Position numbers and translations under genes: made by a program
NCBI GenBank assembly: GCA_947175605.1
Contig: CAMWNH010000005.1
Coordinates: forward strand, 1-64,000
Length of the DNA stretch: 64,000 bases
Direction of reading: 5' to 3'
Source of the DNA: an uncultured Porphyromonadaceae bacterium
GTDB lineage: Bacteria; Bacteroidota; Bacteroidia; Bacteroidales; Muribaculaceae
Notes under the pieces: generated by a model
What the model was told of the DNA's origin: nothing
The model's database searches: none
Seen by the model: only the letters and a program-made list of their open reading frames with translations
Shown here: positions 40,350 to 49,192 of the stretch, piece by piece
How the letters are laid out: every line of letters begins with the position of its first letter
Numbering within the stretch: the stretch's first letter is position 1

Positions 40350-41969
40350 TCAGGGGCGACGCAATGCCAGCGGAGGCAGTGCGGCGCCGTTGGGGCTGCG
40401 TATGCGAAGGATACGCGCCAGCGTGGGGGCTACGGCGCGGACATCGACGGGTGTGTCGATGGTGCGGGGGTCCACACCGGGAGCGAAAATATACACGGGA
40501 GCCGTCGACGATACGGCGCGATGGGCCATGGGCACACCGGCCTCGGACAGGTTCATACCGTCCAGATCATCGATAACTTCAAAGCCGGGTGCGATGCTCA
40601 GAAAAACATCGCCGCAGGTCTCCAGCGGTGTATTGCGGCGGAGCGCCTCGGAGTGATGTCCGGCGCGTCCTGCAATAATGTCCTCGACCGTATAGGCGGC
40701 CTCGACGCCGGTCATCTTCACGAGGAAATCGGCCACCTCGGCACGCACCTGATCGAGGCGCAGCTCCTTGTTCTTTAATGTTTTATGATTCAGATAGAAG
40801 CTATCGTTGTGATAGCCGCTCACGTAGTCGCCGTTGCCGTGCAGGGCGATAAGATACATGTTGAGGAGCGATGCGGCCTTGCGTGTGGAGAACTCTCCGT
40901 GGGGGATGGCCCAGCGCTCGTCGTCGCGTCGCGACAGGGGCGCGGCAGGCGTGCCGCCGAGCATTATGGCGATACGTCCGCCCGAGGGCGCGTCGGCAGC
41001 GCGGAAGAGGCGACCAAGATCGCGGTCGAGGCGCACATAGGCGTCCATGCGCTCCAGACGTGTGTCGGGGCTCTTGGTGTAAGGAAAGGGAGCGAGCGTG
41101 TAGGCCAGCGAGAGCACGTCGGTACCGTCGTGCTTGCCCAGCGAAAGGCCGCGTATGAGCTCGATGGCAAGATCGGTGATCTCGGCATTGCCCATAGGCG
41201 AGGCCGTGAGGCGCTCTACCCTCTCGGCAGTCTGCTGTCCGCGCGGAATCACGTATCGGAAAGGATACTTGCGCAGATGCTCGGGCAAGGCGGGATACTC
41301 GGCGGGCGGGAGGAGCGTGGTCCAGCTCATGGTGTCCATTCGCGTGGCGAGCGGGCGCATACGGTTGCGCGAAGCCACGGTCGCGGGCATGTCGCTGTAG
41401 AAGGTCGAGGAGGCCCAGTTGGCGCCTGCTGGATCTATCCAGAGGGCGGAGTTGGCCGTGTGTCCGCCCAGGACTATCGCCTGCGAAGCCACGGGAGCGA
41501 GAGCATAGGCCACGTTGACACCGCCCGAGGCTATCCGGGCCTCGTCCACAATAGTGCTGACGCGCAGAGCGGCGGGCGAGAAGGTGTCGGAGGTGAAGTT
41601 GCCCAACACGGCGGGATCATGGAAGAGAGGCAATGTGCGGAGCTTCTCACGGTCGAATATCTTGGCCTCGGCCACTCCGCTCACGGAGGGCGCAGCGCCG
41701 GTCATCAACATGGCCGCGGCGGCTGTGGGGTCGAGGTATGTGCCGTAGTCGGCATTGGAGAGCGTGATCGAACCATCGCGCAGCTTGCGGAAGCCGCCGT
41801 CGGGCGCGAACTTTTCGTTGAGCAGCTCGAGGGTCTCGGCGTCCAGCCCTTCGACCACGATATTGAGCAGCAGACGCGGCTCCTCGCCCGGCACGGCGGC
41901 GTGCATGCCGGCGGCCGCGGCTATTCCGGCCACGAGCGCAAGCACAAAGGGAGGAAGCGAACGTTTCAT
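40350..41969 (-). CDS. PafA-like alkaline phosphatase family protein, probably catalytically inactive
   Basis: Scaffold motifs (GGHTANSALWIDPAGANWASSTFY, DAYVRLDRDLGRLF, APTLARILRIRSPNGA) retained but metal-ligand motifs absent. Confidence 0.75.
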   Translation of the reverse strand: MKRSLPPFVLALVAGIAAAAGMHAAVPGEEPRLLLNIVVEGLDAETLELLNEKFAPDGGFRKLRDGSITLSNADYGTYLDPTAAAAMLMTGAAPSVSGVAEAKIFDREKLRTLPLFHDPAVLGNFTSDTFSPAALRVSTIVDEARIASGGVNVAYALAPVASQAIVLGGHTANSALWIDPAGANWASSTFYSDMPATVASRNRMRPLATRMDTMSWTTLLPPAEYPALPEHLRKYPFRYVIPRGQQTAERVERLTASPMGNAEITDLAIELIRGLSLGKHDGTDVLSLAYTLAPFPYTKSPDTRLERMDAYVRLDRDLGRLFRAADAPSGGRIAIMLGGTPAAPLSRRDDERWAIPHGEFSTRKAASLLNMYLIALHGNGDYVSGYHNDSFYLNHKTLKNKELRLDQVRAEVADFLVKMTGVEAAYTVEDIIAGRAGHHSEALRRNTPLETCGDVFLSIAPGFEVIDDLDGMNLSEAGVPMAHRAVSSTAPVYIFAPGVDPRTIDTPVDVRAVAPTLARILRIRSPNGAALPPLALRRP

Positions 41970-41975
41970 CTGCTG

Positions 41976-43166
41976 TTATTTCTTTAGTCTTTTATAATTC
42001 ACGACATAGCTGCCGGCCCTGACAAGATCGGCGGCGATGAGGGGCCAAAATGCGGGGTTGGCGCTTTGGACGCAGAAAGGCCATGCAATTATCAGGCCAA
42101 TCAGCACTGCAAAGTTAAGTATTTGATAGCAGAAAACTACTTTTTTTGTCCTTTTTGACCAAATAAAAATGCAGGGAATGAGACACAGGGGGTTGAGCCA
42201 CCATATCAGATAGTTCGGAGAGGTGGCATAATGCTCTGATACAAAGACCAGAAACGCAAGCAAGAGTCCGAGCAGGCCAAAGATGCCATAGAGCACGGCA
42301 TCGAAACCGCGAGAAAGGCGACGGCGACGGTAATCCCACACGCTGACGGCCACGGAGGCAATGAACACGGCAAGGGCCACAGCCATAGGGCTAAACAGCC
42401 AAGCCGTGGGGCCTGCGGCGGCGCTCCCGTCAGGATTGCCGTGCACTATCTCCTGCGCCTCACCGACATGCGGAGAGCCTTCGAGAGCCTGCATCAGTGA
42501 CACGGGCGCGAACAACTGCGCCTGTCGCGAGATGGGGAGGTCGATGAGGGGCCCGAGCGCAAGGTCGATGCCGAACTGATACCATGGATAATTCCTGTGA
42601 TACCAGGCCATTACCTTGCGGAAAGTATCGCATCCGGCGAGCTCGGGGGCAGGAGCCGCAGGCACAAGGCTGTCGGGCACGAGGGCCTTTTCTATGAAAT
42701 CAAAGGGCCGCGTGGCGCAGTTGTCGAGCACATAGTTGTAGCGATAGGTATTGGCTGGCGGAGTGAGCTGCGCAGCCAGCGCGGCGAGCAATATCCTCGT
42801 TTGTTCGCGGTCGAGCTCGATAGGCTGCTGAACAATGCGCCGACCGGAACCGGCATAGCCTGCCACGAAATATGGCCATGGGTAAGCACCGACCATATAG
42901 TCTGTCTCGCCCTTGACGAAGCGCCAGACAAAGTTGGGCGAGTTGAAGTCGAACAGACCGAAGTTGACGGCCATATCGCTGTGTCCGTCGGTGATACGCA
43001 GGGCCGTATGTCCTTCCAGCTCATATATCTCGCTGCCGGGAAAGACCGTCACGAGGCTCACGGACGGCAGGGGCGGAAGCGAGTCGTCAGCAGAGGTCTC
43101 CACTGCCCGCAGAGGCGTGAGGGAGACCAGAAGCATGGTCAGGAAAAGGACGATGCGCGAAATCAT
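41976..43166 (-). CDS. DUF4105 domain protein (Lnb-like lipoprotein N-acyltransferase candidate)
   Basis: VSLVTVFPGSEIYELEGHTALRI; NFGLFDFNSPNFVWRFVKGETDYMVG; YNYVLDNCATRPFDFIEKA; C-terminal TM segments. Confidence 0.75.
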   Translation of the reverse strand: MISRIVLFLTMLLVSLTPLRAVETSADDSLPPLPSVSLVTVFPGSEIYELEGHTALRITDGHSDMAVNFGLFDFNSPNFVWRFVKGETDYMVGAYPWPYFVAGYAGSGRRIVQQPIELDREQTRILLAALAAQLTPPANTYRYNYVLDNCATRPFDFIEKALVPDSLVPAAPAPELAGCDTFRKVMAWYHRNYPWYQFGIDLALGPLIDLPISRQAQLFAPVSLMQALEGSPHVGEAQEIVHGNPDGSAAAGPTAWLFSPMAVALAVFIASVAVSVWDYRRRRLSRGFDAVLYGIFGLLGLLLAFLVFVSEHYATSPNYLIWWLNPLCLIPCIFIWSKRTKKVVFCYQILNFAVLIGLIIAWPFCVQSANPAFWPLIAADLVRAGSYVVNYKRLKK

Positions 43167-43720
43167 TGTATATCTATAAGTTTATGCGTCTGCAGGGACA
43201 GACGCCAATGAGGATGGGCGAGGATATATGCCACGGTCTCGGCTGTATTCAGGCCCGAACAGGGCTGCAGGAACAGGCGGGGTGCCGCCAGGAGACGGGC
43301 GAGCTCCTCGACATCCTGCCCCTGATAGACGATCTTGAGCTCGTCGATGCGGTCCACGCACCAGGGGGCGTCCTTGGGCGAGCACGTCACCCAGTCCACG
43401 CCCGTAGGCACGGGGCAGCTGCCATTGGTCTCCACCTGCACATAGAAGCCCTTGAGCTTGAGCTGTCGGAGCAACTCGCAATCAAGCTGCAGGAGGGGTT
43501 CGCCTCCGGTGGCCACGAGATGGCGGGCCGGGAAAGCGGATACGGCATCGGCAATCTCCTCGGCCGTCATCTCGCGGAAGGAGTGGAAATCCGTGTCGCA
43601 GAAGCTGCATGCGCGGTTGCAGCCCGAGAAGCGCAGGAACACGGCCGGTGTGCCCGTATAGTAGCCTTCGCCCTGCAGGGAGTAGAATATTTCGTTTACG
43701 TGATATTTCTTCATAGCCAT
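43163..43720 (-). CDS. queE: 7-carboxy-7-deazaguanine synthase (radical SAM)
   Basis: VNEIFYSLQGEGYYTGTPAVFLRFSGCNRACSFCDTDFHS; LVATGGEPLLQ. Confidence 0.92.
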   Translation of the reverse strand: MAMKKYHVNEIFYSLQGEGYYTGTPAVFLRFSGCNRACSFCDTDFHSFREMTAEEIADAVSAFPARHLVATGGEPLLQLDCELLRQLKLKGFYVQVETNGSCPVPTGVDWVTCSPKDAPWCVDRIDELKIVYQGQDVEELARLLAAPRLFLQPCSGLNTAETVAYILAHPHWRLSLQTHKLIDIQ

Positions 43721-43728
43721 GCGTCGTG

Positions 43729-44061
43729 TCAATCGAGCTCGTAAGCGGCCATGTTTCCCTCGCTTTCCTGCACCTCCACGCGATAGCAGTTCTCGACGTT
43801 CTCGCATATCCAGCGCGCAATGTTTTCGGCGGTAGGATTGAAGGGGAGAGTGTCGTTGAGACAGCGGTGATCGAGGCGCTCGGTGACGATGCGCTTGATG
43901 TCGGTGAAGTCCGTGACCATGCCGTTGCGGTTCAGTTCGCGTGCGCGACAGTGAACGGTTATTATCCAGTTGTGGCCGTGGAGGGATGTGCACTTGCTCT
44001 CGTAGTCGAGCTCAAGGCAGTGCGCGGCAGATATTTCAAGACGTTTGCTGACGTAGTACAT
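43729..44061 (-). CDS. queD: 6-carboxy-5,6,7,8-tetrahydropterin synthase
   Basis: AAHCLELDYESKCTSLHGHNWIITVHC; MVTDFTDIK; LDHRCLND; PTAENIARWI. Confidence 0.92.
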   Translation of the reverse strand: MYYVSKRLEISAAHCLELDYESKCTSLHGHNWIITVHCRARELNRNGMVTDFTDIKRIVTERLDHRCLNDTLPFNPTAENIARWICENVENCYRVEVQESEGNMAAYELD

Positions 44062-44074
44062 TCGATAAGTTTCT

Positions 44075-45514
44075 TTAATTCAGGAGTTCCTTAGGATCGA
44101 TGGCGGGCTTGTCGCCGCGCTCGGCGGCAAGGCTCAGAAGGTATTCGATGGCGGCTTCGCGTGTATCCTCGATCTCGCAATCCTTCACGGCCTGCTGCAG
44201 ATGCTTGATGTAAAAACCCACCGCAGGGCCCGTTGGGAGGCCGAAAAGACGCATCACATCCTCACCGTCGAGAGGGTATTTACGGGCCCGTTCGGCATCC
44301 TTGGCGCGAATGGCCGCGATCTTCTCCTCGACGATGTCGAAATTGGCGAGGAAGCGGGCTTTCTTGGCCTCATCCTTGCTCGTGATGTCGGCGCGGGCCA
44401 GAATCATCAGGTCGGGCAGATCCTCCTCGGCGTAGTTAGCCAGACGGCGTACGGCGCTGTCGGTGACCTCCTCCTCGACCAATGCAATCGGGCGCATGTG
44501 GAGCTCGACGATCTTTTCGACGTAACGCATGAACTCGCCCTGAGGGAACTTGGAGCGCGCGAAGATTCCGGGAATCATACGGGCACCTATGTAGTTGTGA
44601 TTGTGAAAGGTCCATCCGCGACCCTCGTCCCATGCTTTGGTGACGGGCTTGCCGATGTCGTGGAAAAGCGCAGCCCAGCGCAGCTCGGGCTTCTCGCTCC
44701 GTGCAGCTACGGAATCGAGCACCATGAGCGTATGGTAGAAGTTGTCCTTATGCCCGCGGCCATGACGCACTTCCACACCACGCAGCTTCTCGAGCTCGGG
44801 GAGAACGAACTTGAGCAGTCCGGTTTCGTGCAGCAGTCGCCAGCCTATCGAGGGCTTGGGAGCGGCCATGATCTTGAAGAGCTCGTCCTTGATGCGTTCG
44901 CGGGTTATTATGCCGATGCGCGAGGCATTGCGGGTAATGGCATCTTTCGTAGGCGGATACAGCTCGAAGCCAAGCTGCGTGGCGAAACGTATGGCTCGCA
45001 TCATGCGCAGGGGGTCGTCGCTGAAGGTTATGTCCGGGTCGAGCGGCGTGCGGATGACTCCGCGCCGAATGTCGCCCAGGCCGTCGAACATGTCTATCAC
45101 CTCACCGAAACGCGCCTCGTTGACGCACATGGCCATGGCGTTGATGGTGAAGTCGCGTCGGGAAAGGTCCTCTTCCAGAGTTCCGTCTTCGACGATGGGA
45201 TTGCGGGAGTCGCGCGTGTAGGACTCGCGTCGCGCACCCACGAATTCCAGTTCGAGATCACCGCGCTTGATCTGAGCGGTGCCGTAGGTGCGGAACACGT
45301 TCACCTTCGTGCGCGGCCCCAGGTGTTTGCCCACGGTCTCGGCAAGCTCTATGCCCGAACCGACCGTGACGAAATCGATGTCCTTGGACGGACGTCCGAT
45401 GACAAGATCGCGCACGAAACCACCCACGGCATAGCACTCGCGGCCCATCTCATCGGCCGCCGCGCCCACCATGCGGAATACCTTGGGGTTGGATAATGAT
45501 TCGCTTAAATTCAT
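44075..45514 (-). CDS. cca: CCA tRNA nucleotidyltransferase / polyA polymerase family with HD domain
   Basis: CYAVGGFVRDLVIGRPSKDIDFVTVGSG; SRRDFTINAMAM; ALFHDIGKPVTK. Confidence 0.92.
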   Translation of the reverse strand: MNLSESLSNPKVFRMVGAAADEMGRECYAVGGFVRDLVIGRPSKDIDFVTVGSGIELAETVGKHLGPRTKVNVFRTYGTAQIKRGDLELEFVGARRESYTRDSRNPIVEDGTLEEDLSRRDFTINAMAMCVNEARFGEVIDMFDGLGDIRRGVIRTPLDPDITFSDDPLRMMRAIRFATQLGFELYPPTKDAITRNASRIGIITRERIKDELFKIMAAPKPSIGWRLLHETGLLKFVLPELEKLRGVEVRHGRGHKDNFYHTLMVLDSVAARSEKPELRWAALFHDIGKPVTKAWDEGRGWTFHNHNYIGARMIPGIFARSKFPQGEFMRYVEKIVELHMRPIALVEEEVTDSAVRRLANYAEEDLPDLMILARADITSKDEAKKARFLANFDIVEEKIAAIRAKDAERARKYPLDGEDVMRLFGLPTGPAVGFYIKHLQQAVKDCEIEDTREAAIEYLLSLAAERGDKPAIDPKELLN

Positions 45515-45519
45515 TGATA

Positions 45520-46740
45520 TTAAACGAGGTCTGTAATTTCTTCCCGTGCTCCGGTGATGCACTCCATAGGACCGTCCGGACGCACGACGTATGTATTCTC
45601 GATACCAACGGCACCGATACCGGGAAGAACGAATTTAGGTTCGAGGGCTATGACGTTTCCGGCCTCGAGAAGATCCCGCGAACGGGGTGCTATCACGGGC
45701 AGTTCGTTCACTTCGATGCCCACGCCGTGTCCGACGAAGCCCGCATGGCTGTGAAAGCCCATGAAGTTAGCCTCAAGGCCTTCTTCAGCCGCAATGGCCC
45801 GTGCGCGCTCGTAGAGGCTCTTGGCCTCGGCTCCGGGACGTCCCATATCAGCGAGCTCGGCGCATATGCGGCGGGAGCATTCATTGGCCCGCACGGCCTT
45901 GTCGTCCGGACGCCCGGCGCAGTAGCATCGGGTCATGTCGGTCATATAGCCCGTGAAGTTGCCGTTGACATCCACCATCACAGGCTTTCCGGGCTGAATC
46001 ATCGTGCCGTTGGCACCTACGGGAATGCTCGGGTCAAGCCCGGCACCTCCCATGGCGAAATCGTAGGGCGAGGGATTGTCGGCATTGTCGCCCGTGAGCA
46101 CGTTGCCCATGAAAAGCTCCATATCGTCGCCCGACACACGGAACTGCCCGAGGCAGCCTTCGAGACGCAAGGCGCGTTCAATTTCTATCTGGAGTTCGAC
46201 GTCCGTCATCCCCTCGCGATAAAGCTTGGGAATGCGGTTGTATATCATCGTCTGCTTGCGGCCCGAAGCCTTGAGCTTTTCAATTTCAAACTCTGTCTTT
46301 ACGGAGCGGGCGTGACGCAGCACGGGGGTCGCATCAGTGAATTGCGAACCGGTGAACACCTTCATCAGGCGCTGCGCGGCGGAGTAGCTTAACGCTCCGA
46401 GTTCGAGCGCGAGGCTCGAAGGGACGTCGAGTCCCCGCTCATGAAGCTTTGCAGGGATTTCCTCCGGCTTGCGAATCATCACCACCTGTTCACCCGCGAG
46501 ATGGTTCGGACGGCGGACAAAGTAGAGTGGTTTCAAGGCCGGGTCGGCCGGCACATAGACGTAGCCTGCGAACACGCGTCCGCAGAGATAGTATACGTTG
46601 GCATTATCGCTTACGAGCATGGCCTCAGCCTGCCGGCCGAGTGCGGCACGTATGCGCGAGAGGCGGCGCACCTGTTCGCTATCGGTCAGTAACACCATGC
46701 GAGTGTCGGAGCTGTGGTGGTCGTGAAATCCGGATTCCAT
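45520..46740 (-). CDS. M24 family metallopeptidase (Xaa-Pro aminopeptidase-like)
   Basis: PVMVDVNGNFTGYMTDMTRCY; GFVGHGVGIEVNELPVI; GNVIALEPKFVLPG. Confidence 0.9.
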   Translation of the reverse strand: MESGFHDHHSSDTRMVLLTDSEQVRRLSRIRAALGRQAEAMLVSDNANVYYLCGRVFAGYVYVPADPALKPLYFVRRPNHLAGEQVVMIRKPEEIPAKLHERGLDVPSSLALELGALSYSAAQRLMKVFTGSQFTDATPVLRHARSVKTEFEIEKLKASGRKQTMIYNRIPKLYREGMTDVELQIEIERALRLEGCLGQFRVSGDDMELFMGNVLTGDNADNPSPYDFAMGGAGLDPSIPVGANGTMIQPGKPVMVDVNGNFTGYMTDMTRCYCAGRPDDKAVRANECSRRICAELADMGRPGAEAKSLYERARAIAAEEGLEANFMGFHSHAGFVGHGVGIEVNELPVIAPRSRDLLEAGNVIALEPKFVLPGIGAVGIENTYVVRPDGPMECITGAREEITDLV

Positions 46741-46764
46741 CTGTCTGTGTTCTAAAGTATAACA

Positions 46765-47406
46765 TCAATCCCGCACTGCCGCGGGGAGATCTGTGAATGC
46801 CGCAAGCACGATATCGGCTTCGGAGGGGTTGAAGTCGAGGCCGAAACCATAGGACGCCCATGCGAAAGAGGCTCCTGCACGGCGCGTGCTGCGCAGGTCG
46901 CCCACGGTGTCGCCCACATAGAGCGGCTTCTCCAGATTATAACGTTCGACAAGCGTGCGAATGTTCACATCCTTGTCGCAGCCCGTGGAGCCATAGCTGA
47001 GCCAGTCCCGGAAATACGGACGGAGGCCGGTATAATCCATGAACATAGGCAGGCCCTCGGGCCCGCAGTTGCTTACCAAATAGAGGGGGATTCCGCTCCC
47101 GGAAAGCTCGCGCAGGGTATCCTCGACACCCGGATAGAGCCTTCCGCCCAGACGGGGCATCATCTCAAGGTCATTGGCCTCGAGCTGCGCGAAAAAAGCG
47201 TCGAGCGCCGGGCCGTCGAGCCCGGGCACAAGGATGGACGCGATAACCTTGAGCGGCTTGCCCATCAGGGCGATAAGCTCCCGGCGCGTCACAGGCTCGC
47301 GCTCCACGGCGCAGTCATGCAAGGTCTTGTTCCATATCGCGGCATAGGAGTCGACGGCGTCCCAGAGTGTGCCGTCCATGTCGAATATTATCGAATCGTA
47401 ACGCAT
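46765..47406 (-). CDS. HAD family hydrolase (phosphoglycolate phosphatase-like)
   Basis: SIIFDMDGTLWDAVDSYAAIWN; LYLVSNCGPEG; PLYVGDTVGDLRSTRRAG. Confidence 0.9.
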   Translation of the reverse strand: MRYDSIIFDMDGTLWDAVDSYAAIWNKTLHDCAVEREPVTRRELIALMGKPLKVIASILVPGLDGPALDAFFAQLEANDLEMMPRLGGRLYPGVEDTLRELSGSGIPLYLVSNCGPEGLPMFMDYTGLRPYFRDWLSYGSTGCDKDVNIRTLVERYNLEKPLYVGDTVGDLRSTRRAGASFAWASYGFGLDFNPSEADIVLAAFTDLPAAVRD

Positions 47407-47409
47407 CGC

Positions 47410-47901
47410 TCAATCGGGGATAAACACTATTCCTACCTGTTCGACATCGGGGAGCGTGTCAAGACGCATGACGTGGCGCAGGCGCACCGGAGCGCCGCGG
47501 TAAAGCCTGAACTTGCGCACGAGTGTATCCTCGCGCATATACGACGCACCGCTGCCGCGGCCGAGCCAGCGACCGTAAGGGTCGGCCAACTCGAGGCTCA
47601 TCGTGTCGCGCTCCATGACGAGGGAATCGCCGGAGGCCACGGGATAGGCCACTTCCAGCCAGAGATTCTGATAGCGATAGCCTCGGGTGTGACGAAGGGC
47701 CACGAGCAAAGTCCCGTCCACGATCGAGTCCGTCGTACCGGCGGGGGTAAAACTCAGAGAGTCGGTATAAAGCCATTCGGCCCCGGACATGGTCTCGAAC
47801 TCGCTGTAGAGATTCTCCTCGGGCGTACATGCAACGAGCATCCACAAGGCCGCGAGGGCCGTGGATGCGCGAAGAATATATTTTTTCAGTGCGTCAGGCA
47901 T
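47410..47901 (-). CDS. gldH: Gliding motility lipoprotein GldH
   Basis: Lipobox LVAC; LYSEFETMSGAEWLYTDSLSF; GIVFIPD; position next to ricT. Confidence 0.8.
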   Translation of the reverse strand: MPDALKKYILRASTALAALWMLVACTPEENLYSEFETMSGAEWLYTDSLSFTPAGTTDSIVDGTLLVALRHTRGYRYQNLWLEVAYPVASGDSLVMERDTMSLELADPYGRWLGRGSGASYMREDTLVRKFRLYRGAPVRLRHVMRLDTLPDVEQVGIVFIPD

Positions 47902-49186
47902 CGTTGGATGATTTGTCGTTCTGTTCGCCCGACTCCTTGCGTGCGGCGCGGGGTTTGCGTTGCGGGCGTTTGTCGCGTCGCTTCTCGGCCTGCTGCTTAT
48001 CGGGCTGCGGCGTCCCGGCTTGCTTTTCGGGCTTCGGTGTTTCGGGGCGCTTCTCCGCCTTGGGAGCCTCCTGCTTCTCTGCCTTCGGCTTCTCGGGCTT
48101 CCGCTTCTCGGCTTTGGGCTTCTCGGGCTTGTTCTTGCGTTTGCGCTTCTTCTTTTTGTCAAAGCGCCCCAGATCGTCCTCGCCACCGAGAATGTCTCCG
48201 AACTCCGAGCGGGGCTTTTCAGCACCGTTTTCGCTTTCAGGCGCAAGCGTCAGGGGTTTCTCTCCGGCCTTGTTGAGCTTTATCACCTCGAAGGCGCGGT
48301 CGGCCGTGATAGTGGTCAGGTTGGCCGCGAGATTCTTGTCCGTGGAGTAGGTTATGAGCCGCTTGAACAGGTCCGTCTTGAAATGGAACCACGTGGAGTC
48401 GGCCGTCTCGAGGCGCACATCCTTAGGCGGCACACGCTTCGAAGCCTCCACATAAGCATCCACCTCGAAGTTGAGACAGCACTTGAGCTTGGCACACTGT
48501 CCGGCAAGCTTCTGCGGATTCAGCGACAGGTCCTGATAGCGGGCCGCTCCCGTTGCCACGGACACGAAATTCGTCATCCATGCCGAGCAGCACAGCGGGC
48601 GTCCGCAGGGTCCGAGACCACCTATACGCCCTGCCTCCTGACGCACGCCGATCTGCTTCATTTCGATGCGCACCTTGAAGGTATCGGCCAGCACACGTAT
48701 GAGCTGACGGAAGTCCACGCGCTCGTCAGCGATGTAGTAGAAAATAGCCTTGTTGCCATCGCCCTGATACTCCACATCGCCTATCTTCATATCCAGATTG
48801 AGCGAAGCGGCGATCTTGCGCGCACGGATCATGGTGTCGTTCTCGCGAGCCTTGGCCTCCTCGAACTTCTCGATATCTGCCGGTTTGGCCTTGCGGAACA
48901 CGCGGCGTACCTCATCGCGCCGCGAGGCGGCTACTCGCATACGCTTTTCGGCCAGCAGCCCCAGCAGCGTGACACGGCCGATGTCGTGGCCGGGCTGGGC
49001 TTCGACAGCCACCAGATCGCCCACCGCCAGGTCCAGGCCCGTAGTGTTGCGGTAGTAGCCTTTGCGCGCGTTCTTGAACTGGACTTCCACCACATCCGAA
49101 GCGGCCTTCCCGCCGGGAACATCGGCCAGCCAGTCGAAACTATGGAGCTTCGAACGCGAGTCAGGCAGTTTCTTATAATCGTCCAT
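47894..49186 (-). CDS. ricT: PSP1-domain protein (RicT family) with Lys/Pro/Glu-rich tail
   Basis: VEVQFKNARKGYYRN; ADERVDFRQLIRVLADTFKVRIEMKQIGVRQEAGRIGGLGPCGRPLCCSAWM. Confidence 0.9.
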   Translation of the reverse strand: MDDYKKLPDSRSKLHSFDWLADVPGGKAASDVVEVQFKNARKGYYRNTTGLDLAVGDLVAVEAQPGHDIGRVTLLGLLAEKRMRVAASRRDEVRRVFRKAKPADIEKFEEAKARENDTMIRARKIAASLNLDMKIGDVEYQGDGNKAIFYYIADERVDFRQLIRVLADTFKVRIEMKQIGVRQEAGRIGGLGPCGRPLCCSAWMTNFVSVATGAARYQDLSLNPQKLAGQCAKLKCCLNFEVDAYVEASKRVPPKDVRLETADSTWFHFKTDLFKRLITYSTDKNLAANLTTITADRAFEVIKLNKAGEKPLTLAPESENGAEKPRSEFGDILGGEDDLGRFDKKKKRKRKNKPEKPKAEKRKPEKPKAEKQEAPKAEKRPETPKPEKQAGTPQPDKQQAEKRRDKRPQRKPRAARKESGEQNDKSSNDA

Positions 49187-49192
49187 CGCAGC

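Noticed and set aside
40785-41987. 400-aa plus-strand ORF
   Set aside because: Antisense shadow of the PafA-like gene; His/Gly/Arg-rich composition without recognisable domain
44201-45496. 431-aa plus-strand ORF
   Set aside because: Antisense to the cca gene
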